64,000 nt of DNA from Burkholderia plantarii (lineage in GTDB: Bacteria > Pseudomonadota > Gammaproteobacteria > Burkholderiales > Burkholderiaceae): contig NZ_CP007213.1 in assembly GCF_001411805.1 (NCBI RefSeq), positions 3,224,001 to 3,288,000 of the forward strand, in the 5' to 3' direction. The position numbers and the translations under genes are program-made. The notes beneath the pieces were generated by a model. The model saw only the letters and a program-made list of their open reading frames with translations, did no database searches and had not been told where the DNA came from. The stretch's first letter is position 1; every line of letters begins with the position of its first letter. Below, piece by piece: positions 43,255 to 52,332 of this stretch.

Positions 43255-44178
43255 TCAGGCGGGCGGCGCGGCGCTCTCGGCCTTCTCGTCGCCGCTGCCG
43301 CCCAGCAGTTCGGCGACGAAATCGACGAACGCGCGCGCCTTCGAGGTGACCATCCGCCCGGCCGGAAACACGGCCCACAGGTCCACGTCGGGCAGCACCC
43401 AGTCGGTCAGCACCGCGCGCACGCTGCCGTTCGCGAGTTCGGGCTGGAACATCCATTCGGAGGCCACTGCCAGCCCCATATGGCCGAGCACCGCGGTACG
43501 CATGCCCTCGGCCGCGCTCATCCGCACCCGGCCCGAGACGGCCACCGCCACCTCGGTGCCGTCGCGGCGGAACGCCCAGGTTTCGCCGCCGCCGCGCTGC
43601 GAATAGATGATCGCCTGGTGGCGGCTCAGTTCGGCCGGCGTGGCCGGCGTGCCCGCCTCGGCCAGGTATTGCGGCGTGGCCACCACGAGCCGCCGGCTGC
43701 TCGCGATGCGCCGTGCCGTCATCGACGAATCGTTGAGCGCGCCCATGCGCAGCGCCACGTCCACGCCCTCCTCGAGCAGGTCGATCGAACGATCGTCGAG
43801 GATGATGTCGAGGTGCAGGTCGGGATGGCGATCGGCGAAGGTCTTCAGCGCCGGCAGCACGTGCAGCCGCGTGAAGGTGACGGCCGCGCCGATCCGCAGC
43901 CGGCCCGACAGCCCGGTCGACGATTCGCGCACGGCCTGCTCGGCCTGGTCCGCCTCCTCGATCGACAGCCGCGCATGTTCGTAGAAGCGCAGGCCGGCGT
44001 CGGTGGGCGTGAGGCCACGCGTGGAGCGCAGCAGCAGCCGCGCGCCGAGATGCTCCTCGAGCTGCGCGACCGATTTCGACACGGCCGGCTGCCCGAGCGC
44101 GAGGCGCCGCGCCGCGGCCGAGAACGAGCCCGCGTCCACCACCGCGACAAAGGTTTCCATGGCTGCCATTCGGTCCAT
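43255..44178 (-). CDS. LysR-family transcriptional regulator
   Basis: A 307-aa LysR protein with the helix-turn-helix METFVAVVDAGSFSAAARRLALGQPAVSKSVAQLEEHLG and an effector domain (GRLRIGAAVTFTRLHVLP, LDDRSIDLLEEGVDVALRMG). ATG 44178 (MDRMAAMETF) is used. Divergent from a GST gene across 320 nt and convergent with the SDR, so the GST gene is the more likely direct target. Confidence 0.92.
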   Translation of the reverse strand: MDRMAAMETFVAVVDAGSFSAAARRLALGQPAVSKSVAQLEEHLGARLLLRSTRGLTPTDAGLRFYEHARLSIEEADQAEQAVRESSTGLSGRLRIGAAVTFTRLHVLPALKTFADRHPDLHLDIILDDRSIDLLEEGVDVALRMGALNDSSMTARRIASSRRLVVATPQYLAEAGTPATPAELSRHQAIIYSQRGGGETWAFRRDGTEVAVAVSGRVRMSAAEGMRTAVLGHMGLAVASEWMFQPELANGSVRAVLTDWVLPDVDLWAVFPAGRMVTSKARAFVDFVAELLGGSGDEKAESAAPPA

Positions 44179-44497
44179 CGCGTCAATTCTCCCCGGGTCG
44201 CCGCCTGCGCGGCTGCATGAGTTCGCGTGAATTCGGCTGAATTCGCGTCGGCGCGCGCGCCACCTGCCGCGCGCCAGCGTGAAGTCTAGCGCGGCGGCCG
44301 ACGCTCGCGGCCCGGGCGCGCCGGCCGGCGCGCGGATAACAGTCATTCCCGACGGGAATGACGGCACCGCAGCGGGGCCGGCCAGACGTGCGATGCCCGC
44401 CGGGAATAAGCGCTATTGCCGCCGCCGGCGTTCCCGGCGCGCGGCCGGCCGGGCACGATGCGTCATCGATCCACCCACTCCGACCCGAGGATTCCCG

Positions 44498-45127
44498 ATG
44501 TATCACGTCCATGCCTTTGCCACCCCGAACTCCGTGAAAGTACCGATCGCGCTGGAGGAACTGGGCGTGCCGTACCAGTTGCACGCCGTCAACGTGCGCG
44601 CCGGCGAACAGCGGCACGAGGCCTTCCTCGCGCTGAACCCGAACGGCAAGGTGCCGGTGCTGGCCGAGGCCGACAGCGGCTTCGTGCTGACCGAGTCGGC
44701 CGCGATCCTGGTCCATCTGGCCGAGCGCCACGGCGCGCTGCTGCCGGTCGAGCCGCGGGCGCGCGCCCGCACCTTCGAGCAGCTGTTCGTGCATGCCTCG
44801 GGGCTCGGCCCCGCGTTCGGGCAAGCCGGCCACTTCCGCCGCGCGGCGCCGGCCGACGGCTCGGCCTACGCGATCGAGCGCTTCGCCGGCGAGGCCGAGC
44901 GGCAGCTGCGGCTGCTCGACCGCGTGCTCGGCGAACACCGCTTCGCGGCCGGCGACAGCTACACGATCGCCGACATCGCGCATTTCGGCTGGCTGTGGCG
45001 GCGCGGCTTTGCCGGCATCGAGCTGACCGACGCGCCGAACGTCGCGCGCTGGTACGACGACATCGCCGCGCGAGCGGCGGTGGCCGCCGCGCTCGCGAAG
45101 GTCGAGGCGCTCGCGGCGGCGAGCTGA
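44498..45127 (+). CDS. Glutathione S-transferase
   Basis: A 209-aa cytosolic GST. The thioredoxin-like N-domain has FATPNSVKVPIALEELGVPY and the glutathione-binding LNPNGKVPVL plus TESAAILVHLAER. The helical C-domain ends with FAAGDSYTIADIAHFGWLWR. It conjugates or reduces electrophiles. It stands alone, divergent from a LysR gene. Confidence 0.93.
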   Translation: MYHVHAFATPNSVKVPIALEELGVPYQLHAVNVRAGEQRHEAFLALNPNGKVPVLAEADSGFVLTESAAILVHLAERHGALLPVEPRARARTFEQLFVHASGLGPAFGQAGHFRRAAPADGSAYAIERFAGEAERQLRLLDRVLGEHRFAAGDSYTIADIAHFGWLWRRGFAGIELTDAPNVARWYDDIAARAAVAAALAKVEALAAAS

Positions 45128-45645
45128 AGCGGGCCGGGCGCGCGCCGCCCGGCAGCCCGGGCAGCGCGGCGGAGAACATGGCGGAGATCGCGGCCGGAAG
45201 CACCGCTGGAAGCACCGCCGGAAGCGGGGCCGGAAGCGGGGTTGTAAGCGCAACGAAACCCGCGCTGACAAACACGGGCGACGGCCGTGCGGCCCACACC
45301 CCGCATCGCGCCGCCGGCCACGCGGCGCGACGGGCGCGAACGTACCCACGCATCAATTGCTGTTTATAATCCCGCTGGCGTTTTCGCTTCGTCGAGCAAT
45401 CGCCGAACGAGCGCCGCGGTCATTCACGACGGATCGACGATGAAGTCATGGCACGCCGATGCGAGAGGTCGGCGCGCTTCATGCAGCGGCATCCGCGCGA
45501 TACGCGCGAGCGGGCAGGCACGGCCTGCCGACGCGCATCGCCGATCTCCGTTCCCGCCGGACCGGGTGGCAGGCCCCCACCGCGTCCGGACCGGGTTGCC
45601 TGCGGCGGGCGCGACCGCTCAACTTTCAGGCAAAGTCAGAAAAAC
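45128..45645. other. Intergenic region with a short tandem repeat
   Basis: 518 nt between the GST gene and the next LysR gene. A GC-rich inverted repeat (GCCGGGC...GCCCGGC, about 45133-45153) right after the GST stop may terminate transcription. A 12-bp tandem repeat follows at 45196-45249. I see no convincing gene. Confidence 0.5.
45196..45249. repeat. 12-bp tandem repeat, 4.5 units
   Basis: Units GGAAGCACCGCT, GGAAGCACCGCC, GGAAGCGGGGCC and GGAAGCGGGGTT are followed by a partial GTAAGC. It lies in non-coding DNA; a 12-bp unit would keep frame if translated, but no gene spans it. Confidence 0.8.
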
Positions 45646-46596
45646 ATGTCGAGCCCGAATACGAACAAATACTCCGCACTGCCTTCGTTGCGTGCGCTGC
45701 GCTATTTCGTCAGCGTCGGGCGGCATCGCAGCATCAAGATCGCCGCGGAGGAAATCCACGTCACGCCGTCGGCGATCAGCCAGCAGATCGTCAAGCTCGA
45801 GGAAGAACTCGGCGTGAGCCTGCTGCAGCGCTCGCCGCGCGGCATCGACATCACGCCGCTCGGCAGCCGCTACCTGCAGGAACTGCAGCAGGTGTTCGAC
45901 CTGATCCTGCGCGCGACCGACCGCCTGCGCAGCAACGCGAACCACACCGACATCGTCACCGTCAGCTGCGCGCACAGCTTCGCGATGCAATGGCTGGTGC
46001 CGCGCCTGTCCGATCTCGCGCAGTACGCGCCGGCCGTCGACCTGCGCATCAGCACCACCAACCGCTACGCCGCGTTCGTCGACGACCAGATCGATTTCGG
46101 GCTGCGCCACGGCGCCGGCCGCTACCAGGGCCTCAAGTCCGAGCTGCTGCTCGACGATCCGCTCTATCCGGTCTGCAGCCCGCGGCTCGTCGAGCGGCTC
46201 GGGCCGTTCACGTCGTTCCAGGACCTCGCGCGCACCACGCTGCTGCACGACGAGCGCCACAAGGAATGGCTCGCGTGGCTCAAGCATCATCAGGTGGACG
46301 GCGTGCGCGGCGACAAGGGCGCCGTGTTCATCGATTCGAACGGCGTGCTGCAGGCCGCGATCGCCTGCCATGGCGTGGCGCTCGCGCGCCGGTCGATCGT
46401 CGCCTCGGAGCTGGCCGACGGGCGCCTGATGGTGCTGTTCGACGCGCCGTTCACGCCCGATTACGCCTACTACCTCGTCTATCCGGAGCAGACGCTCGAC
46501 AATCCGAGCGCGCGCGTGTTCCGCGAGTGGCTGATGCAGGCGGTCAGGGGCTCGGACGCGGGCGGCGCGCCGGTTGACGGCACCGTGCCGGAGTGA
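45646..46596 (+). CDS. LysR-family regulator (GcvA-like)
   Basis: A 316-aa LysR protein with the helix-turn-helix LRALRYFVSVGRHRSIKIAAEEIHVTPSAISQQIVKLEEELG and effector segments SCAHSFAMQWLVPRL and AAIACHGVALARRSI. It stands alone; the nearest downstream gene is convergent. Its target is unknown and may be elsewhere. Confidence 0.92.
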   Translation: MSSPNTNKYSALPSLRALRYFVSVGRHRSIKIAAEEIHVTPSAISQQIVKLEEELGVSLLQRSPRGIDITPLGSRYLQELQQVFDLILRATDRLRSNANHTDIVTVSCAHSFAMQWLVPRLSDLAQYAPAVDLRISTTNRYAAFVDDQIDFGLRHGAGRYQGLKSELLLDDPLYPVCSPRLVERLGPFTSFQDLARTTLLHDERHKEWLAWLKHHQVDGVRGDKGAVFIDSNGVLQAAIACHGVALARRSIVASELADGRLMVLFDAPFTPDYAYYLVYPEQTLDNPSARVFREWLMQAVRGSDAGGAPVDGTVPE

Positions 46597-46933
46597 TCGC
46601 CGGCGGCAGCCGCCGCATGGTTTCGCCGCTGCCGTCTGCCGGCGCTTCGTTACTTCATGGCGCCACGCCGCGCACCGCGCTCGCGACGCCGGCCCCGCGC
46701 CTCAAACCGGACGGATCCCGCCGCCGCCGTCGCTGCGCGGCCTCGTCGCTCGCGGCGCTCGGCACCCACACGCCGCCACGCCGCACGCTTGCCCTTGCTC
46801 GCGCCTCGGACCACATCTCGAACCGGACCGATCCGCCGGCATCGGCAGCAGCGGCCACCGCACGGAGGTTCATCGCTGCCGTCTGCCGGCGCTTCCTCAC
46901 TCATGGCGCGGAGCCGCACGCCGGTCTCGCGCC
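46597..46933. repeat. Non-coding region with degenerate direct repeats
   Basis: A 22-nt segment (CGCTGCCGTCTGCCGG then CGCTTC) is repeated exactly at 46627-46648 and 46874-46895, and similar sequence continues past both copies to CATGGCGC. A second pair, CTCAAACCGGACGGATCC (46701-46718) and a near-identical copy at about 46817-46834, lies between them. No convincing gene is present. Confidence 0.7.
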
Positions 46934-48043
46934 TCACACCATGCCGGCCGCCACGCCCCGGCCCGCCACGCCGGCAAGCGCGGCGCGCAGCGCCGCCAGC
47001 CCGCCGTCGAGCGCCGCTTCGCGCCAGTCCTCGCGCGGCACGTCGAAGAACGCGCGCAGCGCGGCCCGCGAACGCAGCGCCTCGGCCGACTGCCCGAACG
47101 GTTCGTCGCGCCACGCCACCGCCTCGGCCCGCAGCGCGGCGATCAGGTCCGGTACCGGGTGCGTGCCGATCTCGAGCGCGATCGAGGTCAGCGAGCGGCC
47201 GAACAGCCAGCGCCGCCACGCATCGTAGAGCGTGCCGTCGAGATCGACCGACACCGCCTCGCCGGCGCGCGGCGCGCCGAACGCCGGGCCGAACCATGCG
47301 CTGGCGCGCGCCAGCGCGGCCGAGCCGGGCTGGTCGAACGACACCGCCTGCACGTCGCCGTAGGAACCGAGCCCGGTATGCAGGTCGACGAGCGCGATGT
47401 CCGACGCATGGCCGAGATACTCACGCACCAGCTCGCCGATCAGCTGCGCGCTCCAGGCCGGCTCGGCGCCGCCGTAGAACAGGCCGTCGGGATGGCGGTA
47501 CTGGCCGCGCGCGAGCACCTGCCGGAACGCGGCGATGCCGTGCCGGCCGGCGTAATCGCGCAGCGCGGCGTCGGCCCGCGCGCGGGCCACCGGGTCGCCG
47601 TCGCCCGTCAGCAGCGCGTCGTGCAGCGCGTCGTAGCCGGGGTTCTCGGGCAGCGCCGCGCTGCGGTCGACGAAGTTGCGGTTCAGGTCGACGTTGTGCT
47701 CGGTGGCGCGCCGGTGCCAGGCGAAGCCGAACGGGTTCAGCGCATGCACCAGCATCACCGCGGTGTCGTCCGGCAGTTCGGCCGCCTCCGGCAGCCGCAG
47801 CCACGCGCACTGGATCGCCGAGCCCGCGAAGCCCTCCACGCCGTGCGTGCCCGACACCACCGTCAGCACGCGCGGCGCGGTGGCCGGCCCGAGCCACGCG
47901 ATGTCGGTGGTCAGCGTCACGCCGTCCGGCCCGGGCACCGGGTTGTGTCGCTGCGCGAGCCGCGCGCCGCGCTGCGCCGCCGCCTCGCGAAAGCGCGCGC
48001 GCGCCTGCTCGAAATCGCGCGAAAACAGTTCGTTCGGCACCAT
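46934..48043 (-). CDS. DUF2817 zinc carboxypeptidase-like protein
   Basis: A 369-aa protein of the M14-related DUF2817 family. Putative metal and catalytic motifs are VVSGTHGVEGFAGS (HxxE), ALVDLHTGLGSYG (second metal His) and SIALEIGTHPVPDL (Glu). HNVDLNRNFVD matches the substrate-binding Arg/Asn region of carboxypeptidases. No signal peptide, so it is cytoplasmic. Its ATG overlaps the stop of the ferritin-like gene (TGATG). It may remove an acyl or amino-acid group from a small molecule, but the substrate is unknown. Confidence 0.85.
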   Translation of the reverse strand: MVPNELFSRDFEQARARFREAAAQRGARLAQRHNPVPGPDGVTLTTDIAWLGPATAPRVLTVVSGTHGVEGFAGSAIQCAWLRLPEAAELPDDTAVMLVHALNPFGFAWHRRATEHNVDLNRNFVDRSAALPENPGYDALHDALLTGDGDPVARARADAALRDYAGRHGIAAFRQVLARGQYRHPDGLFYGGAEPAWSAQLIGELVREYLGHASDIALVDLHTGLGSYGDVQAVSFDQPGSAALARASAWFGPAFGAPRAGEAVSVDLDGTLYDAWRRWLFGRSLTSIALEIGTHPVPDLIAALRAEAVAWRDEPFGQSAEALRSRAALRAFFDVPREDWREAALDGGLAALRAALAGVAGRGVAAGMV

Positions 48044-48756
48044 CACGCCGCCAGCTCGATGCCGGTCGCGCGCTGCCAGTCCACCACCAGGCCGAGCGAC
48101 GTCATTTCATTTTCGAAGCGCGCCACCGCGCGCTCGCGGTAATCGGCATGCAGGATGCCGTGGCGGATCCCGGTGCCGAGCAGCCCCGAGATGTCGCGCC
48201 ACAAGTACGGATGAATGTGGTCGCGATACCAGTCGCAATGCATCTGCGCGCGCTCGCGCTCGGCCGGGTTCTCCTCGAACACGCGCTGCAGCACCTTCTT
48301 GCCGAACGCGAGATGCGTGAGTTCCTCGCGCGCGATCTGGCGAAACGCCGGAAAGATGTCGGGCCGCGTCTCGCCCATTTCGACCAGCGACTCCATCGCC
48401 AGCACCCCTTCCGCGTAGACGTTCAGGCCGATCAGCACCTCGAGCTCGTCGTCGCTGTCGAGCAGCTTGGCGAAGCGGTGGTCGAGATCGCTGAGCCGGT
48501 AGCGCTCGACCAGCGCGTCGTCCCACTGCAGGCCCAGGTGGCGCACGCCGTCCTTGAAGAGGTTCGAATGCGTCATCTCGTCGTGCGCGTGGTGGACGAG
48601 GTAGAACTTCTCGCGCGGGTCGTCACGGCGCGGAATCCACTTCGCGCAGAGGTCGATGATCTCCAGCTCCGAGAAGTAGAAATTGACGTTGACCGTCAGG
48701 ATCAGGTCGAGCAATTCCTGGCCGCCCTGATCGAGGATCTTCCTGTGTAACTCCAT
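48043..48756 (-). CDS. Ferritin-like di-iron protein
   Basis: A 237-aa all-helical protein. Candidate di-iron ligands come in two EXXH-type pairs: the helices with FYFSELEIID and HHAHDEMTHSN in the first half, and YAEGVLAMESL and AREELTHLAFGKK in the second. That is the ferritin-like oxidase pattern rather than a storage ferritin. The gene has no close relative I can name. The downstream DUF2817 gene starts within its stop codon, so the two proteins probably act in one pathway. Confidence 0.75.
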   Translation of the reverse strand: MELHRKILDQGGQELLDLILTVNVNFYFSELEIIDLCAKWIPRRDDPREKFYLVHHAHDEMTHSNLFKDGVRHLGLQWDDALVERYRLSDLDHRFAKLLDSDDELEVLIGLNVYAEGVLAMESLVEMGETRPDIFPAFRQIAREELTHLAFGKKVLQRVFEENPAERERAQMHCDWYRDHIHPYLWRDISGLLGTGIRHGILHADYRERAVARFENEMTSLGLVVDWQRATGIELAA

Positions 48757-50815
48757 CCGTCATGCTCCTTGGTCGTGCCGACGCGTCGGCAGATCGCGCG
48801 CGCGGCGCGGCGGGCGGGCGCGAGGCGCCCGGCTGGCGAATGCGGACCGCATGCGGGGCGCCAGCGCGCCGTGCATCGCGTACGCGGGTCCGTCGTCGCA
48901 AAGGGAAGCGCCGGGCTGCGCCGGCATGAAAAGCGTGTGGGGCGTGGGCGCGGTGGCCGGAACGGGGGATCGCGCGCGGCGGCCGTCGGGCCGACACGGC
49001 AAGGCGGCACGGCGCGCCGATGGCGCCAGCGAACCGACGCGTCTCGCCTCACGGCGGCGTGCGCGCCCCCGATGCGCCGGATACCCCGGACGACGCGCGA
49101 TCTCGACCGCAAGCCGCCGGCGCTTCGCGCGTTGCATAGGAAAACTGAATACTGCAATCGAAAAAAAACGCCCGGCCGGCTGGCTGACACGCGAATCGTG
49201 CGCAACGCGCGCAATCGCGGCCCGCTGCCGGCCGGCCGCGCGCGGCGGCGCCGGATCGTGGCGCCTGGGCAGGCGGACGGCGGGACGTGGCACGACGGCC
49301 ACCCGGACTCGCGCAAGGCCGGCATGATCCGGCGCTTCCACGAGCGGCCCCTCGACGCTCGACACCTCTTCCCGCATAGGCTGTGCTCTCGTTTTCCGCA
49401 GGCCCGGCCTCGCGGGTTCTTCTTACGGTTGTGGGGGCTCGTACCCCTCGCTCTCTCTGCCGCGGGTTGCCCTCGCGGCGCTCTCAGGTTCGGGGGCTTT
49501 TCGCCCCTCTGTGACGGCTTCGGAACTCACGTCCCTCTGCTCTCTCGGATGCAGGGAGTCGTTGCTCCCAGGCTGTTATTCGATCCGGCGCGGGGCCGAC
49601 CTGCCCCGCCCGGCGGACGCCGCCGTCGAAACGGCCCGCGTCCGGCATCAACACGCCAGACCATCGGCCGGCGATCTCCCCGCCCGCCGCGCGGTCCGGC
49701 TTCGCGCGCGCGCCGCCCTCGCGCAGCAACGCGACAGGCGAAACGACAGCGAATTGGGATGAATCCGGTAAAACCACGTCGACAGCGAATACTGACAACA
49801 ACGGCCAGGCTTTACCGGCGTCGAAAGCGGACAATCCGCGGTGATGGCGGATGCGTCGATCACGCGATTCGCGACACGGCGAATCACCGGCCGATCAAAG
49901 ACCAATCGACGACAATAACCGGAGCCCTGCTTCAGCAAACGGGATTTCCGGGCGGCAATGAAACGCCCCGACCAAAAAACCGATCAGACCGATATTCGAT
50001 CGTACTGGCGTGTAACCACCCCCACTATTTCTTCCCGATTGCGTATCGTCTCACGAACCGAAAAGAATCGTCGGGTCGATTAATAAAGCGGCACAAATTC
50101 AACATCGGTGGGCAGATTACCAATGCGAAACTGGCCGAACAAGCTAGATTTTCTTCACGAGCATTAGATTTACTAATCCGCGAAGAGGGGGATTCGGGAT
50201 CGGTGGCGGTGCTGAGGAATTGGCCAGAATCCTTATCTGGCGAGGCTTTCCGGCGATCGACGGGGGATTTGCCGGGGCCGTGGACGACGGCCGGCGAGCA
50301 TGCAGGGCCGTGTTGCTTCCGGGTCGTGCGATTTCCGGTGTTTTTTAGAATTTTCAACTGCGATCGCAGCGTAAAAGACATTAATTAACGCACGCCGCCG
50401 CGATTACTCGTAATTCTTTTTTCGATATTATGCAGAACAACCTGCCGGCCGCGCAAGCGCCGGATTGAAATTCCGGCCACCTTCGCGTCGATGCCCTGGC
50501 GCGGCCCGGCCATTTGCCACGTCAATGCCCGCATTGATGTCCATGCATGCCGACAGCCCCGGGAAAACCCGCTCTTGCGCCGGTTTTCAGATAGGCGCAT
50601 ATCACCGCCCCGGCCGATACGCCGCCGCTTGGTGCCGTCGCCTATCCGGCCATGAGCCTGATTTTTTGCGACGGCGTCGCCCTAAATATTTACTTAAATC
50701 GACCGTAATCAGAAAGGCGACGGCGCAATCGAATACCGCGGACCGCTTGTGCGGTGCCATATCAAGCTGGTTCACCGACTGTCGCGTTCATTCCAAACAG
50801 GGCCCAAAAACCATC
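48757..50815. other. 2-kb region without a convincing gene
   Basis: No frame on either strand has the composition of the neighbouring genes; long open frames on the plus strand are Arg/Pro-rich. From about 49730 to 50810 the DNA is much less GC-rich than its surroundings, including a promoter-like patch at 50380-50440. A chain of hairpins occupies about 49400-49570. Some of this region may be the long 5' region of the secreted protein gene at 50816. Confidence 0.55.
49403..49569 (+). ncRNA. Candidate structured RNA (run of hairpins)
   Basis: Successive inverted repeats: CCCG/CGGG (49403-49416), GGGG/CCCC (49434-49447), GCCGCG/CGCGGC with inner GG/CC (49459-49479), GGGGC/GCCCC (49493-49507), GACG/CGTC (49513-49533), TCCCT-CTGC/GCAGGGA (49532-49557), and an alternative GGGAG/CTCCC (49554-49569) that competes with the previous one. 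Pyrimidine-rich linkers (CTCTCTC) repeat between them. No known RNA family is recognised, and the strand is a guess. Confidence 0.3.
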
Positions 50816-52213
50816 ATGAAGAACAAATTCCGGTTACTGAGTCTGCTGGTCGGCGCGATGCTCGTGCCGTTCCAGGCCCATGCCGCGCAGCCCCTCAACG
50901 CCGAATCGTACGTGCCGGGCATCAGCAGGAACGACGCCCTGCCGGCCGCCGGCCGGGTGGCCGCGGTAGCGGGCAAGACCACGCCGATCCAGCCGCAGGG
51001 CGTGCTCACCAGCCGCCTGCAATCGCTGCGCACGCTGCGCGGCGCGCCCGTCTCGCGGCTCGCCGCGGCCGGCACCGCGGCGGCGGCCACCGTCGCGCCG
51101 CCGGTGGCCGGCTGCGCCGACATCCAGGTCGGCGCCGCGTACAACGCCAGCACCGCGCCGGCCGGCCAGACCGACTGCTTCGAGTTCGTGGCGGCCGACC
51201 TGACCAAGACCGTCGGCTACGTGGTCAACCTGCCGGCCAACGAGGAACACGACGCACATCTCGTGCAGGTCAACAACGACGGCACGCTGACCTATCTCGA
51301 CGACGACACCGGCACGGCCCAGACCAAGATCGTCGAAGGCACGCCGGCCGGCCCGGTGCGCCTGCTGCTGCTGGTCGATTCGCAGCAGGGCACGGGCGGC
51401 GCCACGTTCCAGTTCCAGGTGACGGGCACCACCGGCTACGACAGCTACGAGCCGAACGACTCGATCCTCCATCCGACCCAGCTGACCGGCAACCAGCAGA
51501 TCAGCGCGAACCTCGACACCGTCAGCGACGTCGACTACTACACGGTGCAGACGCCGAGCACGCAGACCGCCAGCCTGCTGACCTTCACCGGCACCGGCAC
51601 GCAGACGGCGCAGCTCGAAACCGCGCCGAACACCTGGGCCACGCTGGCGAGCGGCACGACCTACAACGTCGGCTCCTCGGCCGGCGCGACGCTGGCGCTG
51701 CGCGTCTACAACACCGGCACCACCGCTCCCGCCTCGCAGGCGTACACGCTGCGCGTGTCGGACGGCGCCGGCATCGCCGGGTTCTACAGCTTCCTCGACA
51801 GCGAGAACATCACGCACCTCGTGCCGGGCAAGGAGAACGTGGCACGCAGCATCAGCGCGGGCGTGGTCGGCTGGGACCACACCGGCAACGTGCGGCTGCC
51901 GGGCGGCGAACACGTCACGATCCAGGTGTTCGACCGCAGCACGACCGGTGCGCTGACGCTGCTGACCACCGCTTCGGGCTACACCGGCACGGACGGCAGC
52001 GTGATGCTGCCGCTCAACATCGGCGTGTGCCAGGGCGCGGGCACCTTCACGCAGAACTACCAGACGCTCTCCACGCCGGCGGATCACTGGCAGATCACCT
52101 ACAACCCGAACGCCGTGGCCGCCGCAGCCACGGACGCGGGCCAGTACCGTGCGGGCTCGTCCTACACGTACTTCACGCACATCTGCAGCGAAACCTACCT
52201 CGGTCGCTACTGA
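50816..52213 (+). CDS. Secreted protein with PPC-like domains
   Basis: A 465-aa exported protein. The Sec signal peptide MKNKFRLLSLLVGAMLVPFQAHA is followed by an Ala-rich linker and beta-rich domains. DSYEPNDSILHPTQLTGNQ is the typical DxYEPND opening of a bacterial pre-peptidase C-terminal (PPC) domain, and an earlier copy is suggested around CADIQVGAAYNAST. No catalytic domain is visible, so it may be an accessory, adhesive or inhibitor protein. The start is fixed by the signal peptide. A strong hairpin follows. Confidence 0.85.
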   Translation: MKNKFRLLSLLVGAMLVPFQAHAAQPLNAESYVPGISRNDALPAAGRVAAVAGKTTPIQPQGVLTSRLQSLRTLRGAPVSRLAAAGTAAAATVAPPVAGCADIQVGAAYNASTAPAGQTDCFEFVAADLTKTVGYVVNLPANEEHDAHLVQVNNDGTLTYLDDDTGTAQTKIVEGTPAGPVRLLLLVDSQQGTGGATFQFQVTGTTGYDSYEPNDSILHPTQLTGNQQISANLDTVSDVDYYTVQTPSTQTASLLTFTGTGTQTAQLETAPNTWATLASGTTYNVGSSAGATLALRVYNTGTTAPASQAYTLRVSDGAGIAGFYSFLDSENITHLVPGKENVARSISAGVVGWDHTGNVRLPGGEHVTIQVFDRSTTGALTLLTTASGYTGTDGSVMLPLNIGVCQGAGTFTQNYQTLSTPADHWQITYNPNAVAAAATDAGQYRAGSSYTYFTHICSETYLGRY

Positions 52214-52276
52214 CGGCCCGGCCGGGCGCCGCCGAGGCAGGCGGTGCCCGGCCGACGGCGCGGTCGCCTGAACCAG

Positions 52277-52299
52277 CGGGCCCGGCATCGCCGGGCCCG
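52277..52299 (+). terminator. Hairpin terminator after the PPC protein gene
   Basis: A perfect 10-bp stem CGGGCCCGGC/GCCGGGCCCG with an ATC loop is followed by TCTGCTTTCC. The T tract is weak, but the location after the stop and before a convergent gene fits a terminator. Confidence 0.7.
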
Positions 52300-52332
52300 T
52301 CTGCTTTCCACGCACGGCAGGCGCCGCCGCGC

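Noticed and set aside
46657..48750. Long Arg/Pro-rich plus-strand frame across the DUF2817 and ferritin-like genes
   Set aside because: Antisense to two coherent proteins; extreme composition.
48769..50388. 539-codon plus-strand frame in the gene-free gap
   Set aside because: Arg/Gly-rich then changes character at the GC drop; no RBS, no domain, and it crosses the hairpin run.
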